Positions 46,090 through 58,100 of a stretch of DNA of 64,000 bases are shown one piece after another. Each line of letters opens with the position of its first letter. The first letter of the stretch is position 1. This stretch comes from Diplonema papillatum (taxonomy: Eukaryota; Euglenozoa; Diplonemea; Diplonemida; Diplonemidae). The DNA lies in the NCBI GenBank assembly GCA_030068145.1, contig JAPJBO010000285.1:183934-247933 (forward strand), read 5' to 3'. Both the position numbers and the translations under genes were made by a program. The notes below the pieces were generated by a model that saw nothing but the letters and a program-made list of their open reading frames with translations, was not told the DNA's origin and did no database searches.

Positions 46090-47960
46090 TCAGAAGTTCT
46101 TTGAACTTCGTGAGTCAGGCTTGGTTCCTGAAGCGCCTACAGAAACTTCACTGATGCCTGCAATCTCATGATGCATATGCTCCTCGGCCGCACATGGGAA
46201 GCGTACGAGGCGTTTCAAGCAGCATTTAGTGACTACCATTAGGTGGCAGGACCACACGGTTTGCCAGTTGCGTTCAGCGAGATTCCCGGTTTGGTTCCAA
46301 AAGATACTCTCAACTCCGTAGGTCAGGCGTGGTTCTGGATAATTCTGGACCCTGTGAAGGCAGTTCAGCAAGACCTAGTAGGCTTCACTGACGTTCACTA
46401 TCTCATGATGCATATGCTCCTCGGCCGCACACGGGAAGCGTACGAGGCGTTTCAAGCAGCATTTGGCGACTACCATTTGGTAAGGACCACACGGTTCGTC
46501 AGTTGCGTTCAGGTCACAAGATTCGTTTTGGTTCCAAAAGTACTCTCAACCCCGTAGGTCAGACTTGGTTCTGGAAGATAAGCTTCTCGGCTTTTCAAGA
46601 CAGTCCAGCAAGACCTAATGGGCTTCACTACGTTTACAATCTCATGATGCATATGCTCCTCGGCCGCACATGAGAAGCGTACGAGGCGTTTCAAGCAGCA
46701 TTTAGTGACTATCATTAGGTGAGGACCACACGTTTGTCAGTTGCGTTCAGGTCACAAGATTTGGCTTGCTTCCAAAAGTACTCTCAACTCCGATGGTCAG
46801 ACTTGGTTCTGGAGGATAAGCTTCTCGGCTTTTCAAGACAGTCCAGCAAGACCTAATGGGCTTCACTACGTTTACAATCTCATGATGCATATGCTCCTCG
46901 GCCGCACATGGAAAGCGTACGAGGCGTTTCAAGCAGTATTTTGTAACAACCGTTAGGTGCCAGGACCACACGGTTTCTCCGTAGAACAAAAATGCTTCTC
47001 GCATAGACCGATTGGGCTCCTACTACCGGTCGTCTGCAATCTCATGATGCATATGCTCCTCGGCCGCACGTGGGAAGCGTACGAGGCGTTTCAAGCAGCA
47101 TTTAGTGACTATCATTAGGTGAGAACCACACGGTTTGTCAGTTGCGTTCAGGTCACAAGATTCGGCTTGGTTCCAAAAGTACTCTCAACTCCGTAGGTCA
47201 GACTTGGTTCTGGAGGATAAGCTTCTCGGCTTTTCAAGACAGTCCAGCAAGACCTAATGGGCTTCACTACGTTTACAATCTCATGATGCATATGCTCCTC
47301 GGCCGCACATGGAAAGCGTACGAGGCGTTTCAAGCAGCAGTTTGTAACAACCGTTAGGTGCCAGGACCACACGGTTTCTCCGTAGAACAAAAATTGCTTC
47401 TCGCATAGACCGATTGGGCTCCTACTACCGACGTCTGCAATCTCATGATGCATATGCTCCTCGGCCGCACACGGGAAGCGTACGAGGCGTTTCAAGCAGC
47501 ATTTAGTGACTATCATTTGGTGGCAGGACCACACGGTTTGTCAGTTGCATTCAGGTCACAAGATTCGGTTTGATTCCAAAAAGTACTGTCAACCCCGTAG
47601 GTCAGACTTGGTTCTGGAGGATAAGCTTCTCGGCTTTTCAAGACAGTCCAGCAAGACCTAATGGGCTTCACTACGTTTACAATCTCATGATGCATATGCT
47701 CCTCGGCCGCAGATGGAAAGCGTACGAGGCGTTTCAAGCAGCATTTAGTGACTACCGCTGGGCGACGGTTTGCCAGTTGCGTCCACAAGACCCGCGCTTG
47801 TTTCGAATAAAGGCCACGGCGCGCAGTTCAGGACGCCGGACGTGAAGGCGGATTAAGACTAAGTAGGATCTGGCGTCTGTAATCTCATGCTGCATATGCT
47901 CCTCGGCCGCAGGTGGGAAGCGTACGAGGTGTTTCACGCAGCATTTAGATAGGGGTTAGG
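46090..47960 (+). repeat. ~240-bp satellite array, about eight units, some half-length
   Basis: Each unit holds CAGTTGCGTTCAGGTCACAA, TCCAAAAGTACTCTCAAC, GGTCAGACTTGGTTCTGGA, CAATCTCATGATGCATATGC, TCCTCGGCCGCACATGGGAA and GTTTCAAGCAGCATTTAGTG. Full units alternate with shorter ones (near 46975 and 47370) joined by an extra block with TTCTCCGTAGAACAAAAATG. Two related units are at 38840-39240. It shows no resemblance to 5S or spliced-leader arrays. Confidence 0.9.
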
Positions 47961-48711
47961 CAAGGACGTTTCAAGATCGGCTTCCAGCCACACGGGAGCG
48001 TAGGAGAGAGACGATGAAGCGCAAAACTCGGACTTCGCAGCAAACGGAGAAAAGAATGGCGACAAAGGATGACTGTCTCGTTTGGAATCCCTCTCCCTTT
48101 TTCCTTTCCGTTTTTTTTGGGGGGATGGGGGGTGTGTTTTCTGTCCGCAAAGCGATCGGGAAAAAGAGCGCCGAGAGAAGACGGGCAGATAGAGCAGAAA
48201 ACTCAGCTCCAGGGTGGCGTGGGGCAACGTCAACGTCTGCTAAATTTGGAAGGGGGGGGGGTGGGTCCTGTTTGGTGCACCTGGTGGCCGGGCACCCCCC
48301 CACCCTTTTTTCCGGGGACCCCCTTAAACGCGCTCTTTCGCGATGGATCTTTCCACTCCGTCCTCGGTTCGTCTGTGAGGCCTGAAATTTGACGTGCAAA
48401 ACACAGGCTGAAACCCTAAAAGCCCTAAAAAGAAGAAAATGCGGCAGAAAAGGGAGTGGAAAACGAAAGCAAACGATGTGAACACCAGGCGACGATGGGG
48501 GTAAGAAAGCACGCGCACGTAGACGCGCCCACATAAAGATGGAGAAAAGGAGAAGGATTCACGAGGGTGACCGGGAAAGAAGACGCGAGCTCAACGCGCT
48601 CAAAGAAGAATACTCTTCGCTTTCTCACGAAAGCCGGGGTGTTCCTGCTTTAGGGTACGTTAGGTTTTCCATCGTGAGCACAACCACACAAGCCCAACAG
48701 GTTGGGACAAC

Positions 48712-48839
48712 TACACGGTGGAGTCCAGACTCAGAAACTGGAACTAAAGCTGGTATTCGAAAAAGCGGGTGGAACACCGCTTTTCGGGTACTCGGACGCG
48801 CTCTTCAACTTCAGCTTCTGAGGCTGGATCTCGCCGTGG
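48712..48839 (+). mobile_element. MITE family A, compact full copy (128 bp)
   Basis: Terminal repeats CACGGTGGAGTCCAGACTCA and its complement at AGGCTGGATCTCGCCGTG, with the AAAAGCGGGTGGAACACCGC palindrome between them. Confidence 0.75.
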
Positions 48840-49172
48840 AATCCCTGCGGCATAGGTACTCCGCGAAGCTCCCCGAGAACCTCTCGGCGCGCTAACAAAA
48901 ACAAACGGGCCCGAAGGCAGGCCCGCAAGAAACACCGTGACGGCGAAATTAGAAACAAAGCCTTGTAAGAAAAGCTGTCGAAAGATGAAGCACCTGATCA
49001 CGAGTAACCAACTAGCAAGAAACGGGGGGGGCGAAGGGAGGAAAGGGAGGGCAGGAGAGCACGGGTACGAACACAGGCTCTGCTGATCTTTCAATTTGCT
49101 GCGAAGTCCCAGCCTGGTTGGCAAGCAGCCGTTGCTTTACTACATGGTTGAGATGACTTCCGGCCTGAGAGT

Positions 49173-52100
49173 TCACGGGAATGCCATCGAGGGTCTTCCG
49201 GGCACAGCGTTTTCCTGCAGGGGTGAGGGTTGGGTGTTGTGTGCTGTGTGTCGAGTGTAGAGTGTTAAGTCTGTGTATTGAGTGTTGATGGTTGATGGTT
49301 GATGGTTGGTGGGTGATGGTTGCTTGTTGTTTGTTGAGTGTTGAGTGTTGAGTCGAGTGGTGTGTTGAATGTTGACAGGTGAGTGTTGAGTGAGGAAGGG
49401 AATGAGTGAGGAAGGGAATGAGTGAGGAAGGGAATGAGTGAGGAATGGAATGAATACCGCTGTGGTCTGCTCTGGGACGTTTTCGTCAGCGGCGATGTAG
49501 AAATGCATCTCCTGCAGCGGCACCTTCGACAGCAGATACTTCTCGTGCTCGCGGAGCAGCGGCATCTGCGGCGTGTTCGAATGGTGGTTGGACAGCTTTG
49601 TCTTTTGTTAGGGCAGACCAAAAAGAGCGCCTTCGTCTGGGGTGCATCTATCTGACCTAGACTCTAAAATCAGAACACCGACGGGGTTGTAATTGTAAAG
49701 TGCTTCAAGTTCGCTGCGTTCTTTACGGTCAGGAATAGTTGCTCCACCGGCCTTCATGCACATGCACACGGTGGGCCGGCTCTAGTCAAAAATGGGCTGG
49801 TCACAGCCACGCCCGCATCATAGTCGTTCCGTCTCTGACGGGTCAACCTGGGCAAGTGATTCTGTCTGATGCATCAATGAACAGAGGTCCATGGTGAGGA
49901 CGGCTAGGCCAATGGTCGCATTCAGCGCAGGACCAGTCCAGCCGGGTGTTAGCGAGATCACGAAGAGGTGAGGTGGTGCTGGCCGTTGGTTCTTCATTGT
50001 GGCCGACGAACGAGCTGGGAAGGTCAATGGAGCAACAAAATCGTGCCTTCTTCCTCGCTCCATCGCGCAGTGTTGCGCCACGACCACGAGCACGCCGCCA
50101 AACCACGCCACCCGACGCGAACAATACAATAGTCACAACCGCGCGTATAGCAGTTTTAGATTTGGGGTTCTCACAGTCGAACCCCTGTATAACTTTTGGA
50201 TGGCTTCCAAGAGTGCTTGAAAGTACCCGTGACGCATCCTGACGTTGCCCACCTACGATGCCACGTCCTTGCTGATGGCATCCGCCCTCAGGAAGGGCGG
50301 TCTTTTCAGAGTTCACCCCATACCGACCGGGCACCCTCGACTTTTTCCGGGGGTTTGGGTCTAAATCCTGGTCATGTCAGGTCGGCGCCGTGTCGACCCT
50401 CGAGGGGGGAGCGGAATTTCCGAGGTTCGAGGGCGGGAATAAAGAGATACGCCACATATCTTTTCATTCCCGCCCTTGAAAGCTGTTTTCGACACACCTA
50501 TCCCAACTTTCCGGCATGTCTAAGAAATGGGCTATTTAACGACCCCTGTGAAGGTCGCTGGTCGGTAAGGGGTTATAGTTCGCTTTCTCTTTCTTCTTTT
50601 CCCTTCTTTCTTTGGGTGGCTTCTGTCGGATCATGAACACGGTAAAAGGGGTTGTCAGTTCCGCTCGGTGAGAAGTCGTCACATCGCACCCATCGGGCTG
50701 TCAGCACCCCGCAAGAGCTGTTTGGGCACTTGCTAGAGCTACTGGCATACCTCTTCATACGGCAGCTGGAGGTCGAACGCACTCGGGCCCTTAGCTTCTG
50801 CCTGCGATTTGATCATGCCGGCGAACTTCCCGACTTGGGCGCCCTTCGCGACGAGGATGTCGTCGGCGGGCAGTGACTTCTTGTCGAAGATCTTCATCAC
50901 GGTGGGCGGGAACGTGTTGTCCGGCTTCATCTGCTCCTTCAGCATGCCGATCACCTTCAGCTTCCAGTCCGGGTACCTGAGAGAGGGGGAGGCAGTGGTT
51001 TTAATACGTTCTTCGCATACTTATCAGCCGGCGTGGACCACCGCCCTTCGAGGCAATCAAGGCGAGGCCATGTCTTGGCTTGGAGTACAAGGCTTTCTTC
51101 GCTTGACGAGAGTAAGATATTTTGCAACACAGCACGCGTGAACCGCTGCGGAAAAATAACACACCTCACGGCAACGTAGATGTTGACTTGCTTCGGCGCC
51201 TTCTTCTTCGCTTTCTCGTACTTCTCGATCAGGTCGGACTTGACGGTCTCCAGCAGGTACTTCCCTTGGTCAACAAGCTGCGTGTTTAGAGTGAGAAATT
51301 CGCTTTCGAGTGCAGTGGGGGAAGCTTCCAGCACAAAGGGTGTGGTCCCACCGTCAGGTGGGCGAGGCTCCGGGCAACTGGCAGTCTCCTCGAGAAATTT
51401 CCTACAAAGCAGGTGCTTATACGCAAATTAACCACTTCCGGACGAAGTACCACTGTGGTGGTAGCTAATTCAAGAAAGCTCGGGGTGTCAAGATCGCGGG
51501 TGAGAGGCCACAGGATGGTCAAAAGTCGTCGCCGTTTGCTTCGTTGGAAAGATCCGACACAAGTCTTAGAAATGCGTCCTTCATCGGGCAGAAATCCTGC
51601 TCCGAGCTCTCAACGGATGTCTGGGGTTTGCCGTGGAACCCCCCTCTTCCCAAATTAACTCTCCCCCCTTCTCCGTCCTGTGCGGTTTAGAAAATTAAAC
51701 GCATACGTGGCCGTCGTGTGCCGGGGACTTCGGGAACCGGGTGTCGAGGACGGTGCCTTCCTTGCCGATGGTGGACCAGATGTGCTCGCTCGCGTGCGGG
51801 GTGATGATGGACATCATGATGGCAACCCACTCGATCCACTGCAGCAGGAGCCCGTGGTGCGGCTCCGACCCGAGGCTCGACTGCACGTCGAGGTATGTGT
51901 CACGGGCCGCGTGGAAGTCGAACCAAGAGCAGCGGACGGCCTCCTTGAACCGCATCCGCTCGAAGTGTTCGCCCGCCTCGTTGGCCAGGCGCCCCATCTC
52001 GTTCGCGAACCATCGGTCCATGAACGTCTCCGCGGCGCCGGTGCGGTGCCGCGGCGCCTCCTTCAGCGCTTTTTCGACGAAGTCGAACAGCGCGTTGATC

Positions 52101-55100
52101 TTCACCGACGCCTTTTTCGCGACCTGCACCTCGAAGTTGGCGTCCTCCATCGAGTCCCCGGCGTACGCGCACGCCAGCCGCAACGCGTCGGCGGAGTAGG
52201 TCTCGACGGCCTGCGACAAGGTGAAGAAGTTGCCCTTCGACTTCGACATCTTCTCCCCGTCCACGAGCACCCACCCGTTCGTGTAGAACGACTTCGGCCA
52301 CATCTCCGGCCGGTCCGGCCAGATGGCAGCGTGGTTGTACAGCGACATCGTCAAGTGGTTCTGAATCAGGTCCTTCCCAGACACCCTCAGGTCTACCGGG
52401 TAGAAGTACTCGAACTCTGCCCTGATCGGCGCGAGCTTCTCTTCTGGCACCGGGCATCCCGGTTTGTACGCAGCCTTGAGCAGGATGTAGTCGAAGCATT
52501 CATCGGTCAAGTCCTCTGCTTTGATCCCGCCGGGGCCCATTTTCGCGCCCTTCAGGTTGTCGTGCCCGTGGAAGAACTTGGCGAGCATGTAGTACGCCAT
52601 GTAGATCGTCGAGTCGGAGAGGGACTCGATCACGAATTGCTGGTCCCACGGAATCTTCGTTCCGAGGCCGAACGATCGGGAGCAGGCCCACTCCTGGAGC
52701 CAGGCGAGGACGTCCGTGAAGGCCTTTTTGCAGGCCGGCGTGTAGCAGTCGAGTCGCTCTTCGACGTGCTGCAGCACCTTTGCCTTCCACTCCTTCTCGC
52801 CGTACTTCAGGTACCACTGGTCGATCAGCGCGATCACGCACTCGTCCCCGCTCCGGGACATGATCAGCGATTCAGGCTCGTGGTACGTGAACGCCTCGCC
52901 CGCCGCCACCATCGCACTGCGCGCGTCGAGCTTCGCCTTCTGCACCGGAACTCCCTTGAAGTCACCCGTCGACATCACACCTGCGAGTGGGTTGTTGCTA
53001 CGATACGCCGCTAGGGCTCGTTGGCTCCTGAACAATTGCCGGAAACAATGGCAAAGCGCGCTAAGAGGTCACGGGAAGTGGAGTGGAGAATATCGACCGC
53101 AGATTGTTTGTATTCGGACTCAAAAATGAGGCTCGAGCGTTCGGTCGTTCGTCGACACACACGAACAAAGAAATGTGAAAACGGGGGTTTTGCCTAGAGG
53201 CTTTTCGTGTTATTTTGCAATTGCTTTGAGCTCTCTTCGTGTCTGTGCTTTCAGTCGTCTTCTTAACCATGGTTAAGTGCGCAAATGGTGTCAGCCTGAA
53301 AGACTGCGATATATATATATATGGTACGATGCCAAACCCCCCCCCCCCCCTTTGCACTAATAAAATTTTTTTTGATGTCACCCCATACTGGCCCCGAAAC
53401 CCCACTTGTGTGGCCCAAAACGGTTCCCAAACGGTTTTTGGCGGGCTGAGTCGAGGTAAAGGGGTCTCTGAAGGCCCACGAATAGGCCCAGGTGGGCCCC
53501 GGAGCGGGCACTCAGTGCGAGGGGGGGTGCCCCCAAAATGGGGTCATTTTCAAAGCCTCGCCACTTCTCAAGCTAGTCAAACACCTTCTGGCCTCCAGCG
53601 GGAAACCCAGACTACACAACGACAAGATCGGCTGTGTTCAGCCGTAGATAGCCACCAGCGGGTCCTCTTGAAGCCGAAGAATGTTCTCAGGGGTCTCAGA
53701 TAGCCCTACTTGGCCACCCCGCCTGCAGCGCCTGCGGTGGGCAGGCACACCTTGTAAATAGAGTGGGTGCAGCAGGTGCACCCTGCCTAGAATCCGGCTT
53801 TACCAGCAATACGAATTAAGAATACAGGTTGACCCAGGAAAACGGAAACTAAGAGAGGGAAAATGCCAAAGATCACGGGTCTGGAGTTCGTGGAGTCATC
53901 GGTGAGAGCAATGCAGAAGTTGTCGCCGTTTCATGAGGAAACGAGACGTGGTCAGTCCATGCAGAGACGACTCGTAGCCAGCAGGACCTTTTGCGAAAAG
54001 GTCTCTGGTGAGGACCTGATCGGTTTCTTTCTCGCCCTAATGACAGAGGAGGAGAACGTTGACATCTGGAAGCGCCTTTCTGGTAGGCTTTCAGAAGCCT
54101 TCAACAGACTTGACGACGAGGCGAGCCGGCGACGCATCGTGAGCGGTTTGGACTGGGCACGTGCCCGGTACAGGGCTGTTGGAATGGTCGTGGGTGACAA
54201 TCTCTGAAAGAACCGGGGAAAGGCTGCCGAGATTGGCGTTGGCGGGGGAGTCCTCATCTTGGTTCTTTTGCATTTTTCCACCTTATATTCTGCGTTTTCC
54301 TTGTAAGCACTGTGTTCTCAAAAGCGGGTGAAGCCGGATTCTAGGCAGGGTGCACTTGCATACCACACATTCTAAGCGTGTGCCTGCCCACTGCTGGCGC
54401 TGCACACATGGGGCTAACTGTGACCCCCGAGAGCACTCTTCGGCTTCAAGAGGACCCGCTGGTGGCTATCTACGGCTGAACACAGCCGATGTTGTCGTTT
54501 TGAAGTCTGGGTTTCCCGCTGGAGGCCAGAAAGTGTTTGACTAGCTTGAGTAGTGGCGAAGCCCGAAAATGACCCCATTTTGGGGGGCTCTCCCCCTCGC
54601 GCTGAGTGCCCGCTCCGGGGCCCACCTGGGCCCACCTGGGCCTATTCGTGGGCCTTCAGAGACCCCTTTACCTCGACTCAGCCCGCCAAAAACCGTTTGG
54701 GAACCGTTTTGGGCCACACAAGTGGAGTTTCGGGGCCAGTATGGGGTGACATCAAAAATTTTTTATTAGTGCAAAGGGGGGGGGGGGGGGGGTTTGGCAT
54801 CGTCCCATATGTTAGGGGGGCCCACGCAAGGCAAGCTACAATGGGGCAATTTGGGACAAAAATGATGAGGGCTTTTTTACCGCGTTTCAGCTGGAAAACT
54901 CATGCAAAACCCCCCGGAAAACACTACTGTGGAGTAGTTAGGGTGGTTCAGCCCTCGGATCGAACACCTTCTCAAAGAATTTCCAGCTCGGCACAGTGTC
55001 CCCTGGGCAATTACCATGGAAAAAGGGGGATTTCACAGGAACGTAGATCTAATCGCGCATTCGAGGGAGATGCTTCATGCAAAACCCCCCAAAAAATACG

Positions 55101-58100
55101 ACTGTGGAGTAGTTAGGGTGGTAGGAAGGTGGTGCAGCCCTCGGATCGAACATCTTCTCAAAAATCTCCTGCTCGGCACAGTGTCCCCTGGGCAATTACC
55201 ATGGAAAAAGGGGAATTTCACAGGAAAGTAGATCTAATCGCGCATTCGAGGGAAATGCTTCATGCAAACCCCCCCAAAAAATACGACTGTGGAGTAGTTA
55301 GGGTGGTTCAGCCCTCGGATCGAACATCTTCTCAAAAATCTCCTGCTCGGCACAGTGTCCCCTGGGCAATTACCATGGAAAAAGGGGAATTTCACACGAG
55401 GAGATGCTTCATGCAAAAACCCCCAAAAAACACGACTGTGGAGTAGTTAGAGTGGTAGAAAGGTGGTTCAGCCCTCGGATCGAACATCTTCTCCAAAACT
55501 TCCTGCTCGGCGCAGTGTCTCCTGGGCAATTACCATGGAAAAAGGGAACTTCACAGGAAAGTAGATCTAATCGCGCATTCGAGGGAGATGCTAGGCCAAA
55601 TTTTCGGAGAAACGAAACGAAGTTGGCTATTTGAGGAATATGGAACTGGAATTCTGGAGAAAATGGCTTTTTTGCCGCAGTTTCTTTTTGCCGGCTTGCT
55701 AAATAATGGTTTCCATGCCGTACAAGGAAGACCAAGCCAGCCGTTTCCTGTGTCACATCGTTTTCCGGATGCTCGATAAGTAGCATGCCATGCAAGACGG
55801 AGCCGGCTCTTTCGCAAACCACCAAAAGCCAAGGGACAGAACAGGGCACGTTTTCATAGGGGCTTCCCCGGCGTAGTTCGCTTCCTCCTCGGTAAGGTGG
55901 AGGACGGGCCCTGCGAGGCACGGGCACGCTTCTTCTTTTCTTTTGCTTCGCCCCGAGACTGCTCGTTCTTTGCTATCATGGTTCGAACTTCTTCTTCGAG
56001 CTCTCCAAAGTGAGGACTCAGCAACTCGACCAGGACATCCTTCTTCGAACGTTGAGTTGGCTGAGCTGCTTCACACACTTTGGCTAACTCCAAGAGCTGG
56101 CTCAGATACAAGGACTCGAGGGCACTAATTTGAGACTCTTCTTTTGTCACTGTATCATGCTCTTCGGCAAAGTCGTGTTTGCGATCTTCCGAGCTATCCC
56201 ACCCCTCTCTAGATGGTGCCTTTTGCAATTTCCTGAGCTACCGAGCTACCACCCTCTAGGACGCGCTTTTTGAAATTTTCCGAGCTATCCCACCCTCTAA
56301 TTCTTGCGATTTCCTGAGCTATCCCGCCCTCTAGGACACGCTTTTTGCAACTTTCCGAGCTATCCCACCCTCTACAACGCGCTTTTTGCAGTTTCCCGAG
56401 CTATCCCACCCCCTAGATGGCGCATTTGTGCGATTTCCTGAACTATCCCACCCTCCAGGTGACGATTCTTGCGATTTCCTAAGCTATCCCACCCTCTAGA
56501 TGGTGCCTTTTGCAACTTCCTGAGCTATCCCACCCTCTAGGACACGCTTTTTGCAATTTCCCGAGCTATCCCACCCTCCAGATGACGATTTTTGCGATTT
56601 CCTGAGCTATCCCACCCTCTACAACGCGTTTTTTGCGATTTCCCGAGCTATCCCACCCTCTAGATGGTGCCTTTTGCAACTTCCTGAGCTATCCCACCCT
56701 CTACAACGCGCTTTTTGCAACTTCCTGAGCTATCCCACCCTCAACAATGCGTTTTTTGCAATTTCCCGAGCTATCCCACCCTCAGATGGTGCCATTTGCA
56801 ACTTCCTGAGCTATCCCACCCTCTAGGACACGCTTTTTGCAATTTCCCGAGCTATCCCACCCTCTGGAACGCGTTTTTTGCAATTTCCCGAGCTATCCCA
56901 CCCTCCAGGTGACGATTCTTGCGATTTCCTGAGCTATCCCACCCTCTACAACGCGCTTTTTGCGATTTCCCGAGCTATCCCACCCTCCAGATGACGATTT
57001 TTGCGATTCCTGAGCTATCCCACCCTCTACACCGCGCTAATCACAATTTCCCGAGCTAACCCACCCTCTAGGTGGCGCGTTTTGCAGTTTCCTGAGCTAT
57101 CCCACCTTCCACACCGCATTATTTGCAAACTCTTGAGATAGACTGGCACCACCATAAGTGGATTTTTGGATGGTGAAAGAGGTCGCCAAAATGCACGAGC
57201 TGTCCAAAATATGGCATTACACCTAGCAAATATGATGTTTTCGGGAGGAAGGTGTGGGTTTTTAGCTCAAAACCCATGATTGCGAAAATCTCAAAAAAAT
57301 GGTATCTGCGCAAAAAAACGCCAAGTGCATTTCCCCAGTAAACCGTCCATGAAAAGTACGATGTTCATCTGGAGGCTCGAAAATCAGCCAATCTGGGGAG
57401 GGAAAATGTGGGGCAACATCCGGGGAACATGTATAAAGGCAACAAAGTTTTCCACGGCACAAAAAGCTTGAGCAACCACCTCTTATATTTTTTGTCCCAA
57501 AAAAAGGGGGTACGTGGGCCCCCCTAATATATGTCAGTCATTCTCCTGGCGACCGTTCAAATATGGAAGAACCCCGGGTCATTTCTTTGGTCCGAGGCCG
57601 TTTTTGAACTGGTTCGAATCCGATCTTTTCATTCCGACCCTCGGCGGAGTTTTGCGAAAAACGCATTTTCATGTATTGCTATCGAGGGGGTCACCAGTTT
57701 TGTTGTAGCACCCCGGGAACAGAGTTCTCAGACATGCTCGGGATTAGAATCATCTTTGATTGACCAAATTAGAGGCGGGGATGGTGGGTGTATGGGCTGC
57801 AACAGCTTTCCCCTATGTCACCGTAGGGGCACCACGAGGGCTAGACCCTGTGGGCTCAGGCTCTTTATCCAGGGCACCTATTGCTCAGGAAGATGAGATT
57901 CTGCGTGTCGTAATAAGCCTGGAGGGCCCAGAGAAGCAAGAAGAAGAGGAACGGGGGTTTCTGTTAACAGTTTCCGTCTCCGATCGCACTGCACCGCCTC
58001 TTTTTGATGCTGCCCTTGGACGAAGAGGGGTCGGAAGCAGACGGGGGTTTCTTCTTTTTTCTGGTGGCGGTGTTGGAAGGATCACAAGTTGTCGGGTTGT

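Larger units (their letters stand above)
45266..49172. other. Intergenic DNA between alpha-tubulin and leucyl-tRNA synthetase
   Basis: No gene. 45930-45990 has a GCACCGG-rich palindromic stretch. 46090-47960 is the ~240-bp satellite. 48712-48839 is a family-A MITE. Several poly-purine tracts follow. Confidence 0.5.
54812..57527. mobile_element. Inverted-repeat element 2, satellite-bearing
   Basis: Ends TTAGGGGGGCCCACG (left) and its complement (right), with a second paired block TTTGGGACAAAAA about 30-40 bases in; overall TIR about 50 bp and imperfect. AT runs adjoin both ends. Inside: four ~175-bp tandem units, a short Lys/Glu-rich frame and a ~1-kb minisatellite. Confidence 0.7.

Noticed and set aside
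46090-47960. Spliced-leader or 5S rRNA gene array
   Set aside because: Unit length would fit, but none of the spliced-leader sequences I know from diplonemids, euglenids or kinetoplastids and no 5S core motif is present.
53863-54207. A missed exon of leucyl-tRNA synthetase
   Set aside because: It is on the opposite strand to the gene, has its own ATG and stop, and the flanking exons already join without loss.
56551-56912. Repeat protein with LSYPTL-type units
   Set aside because: Translation of the GAGCTATCCCACCCTC minisatellite; frame changes with unit length.
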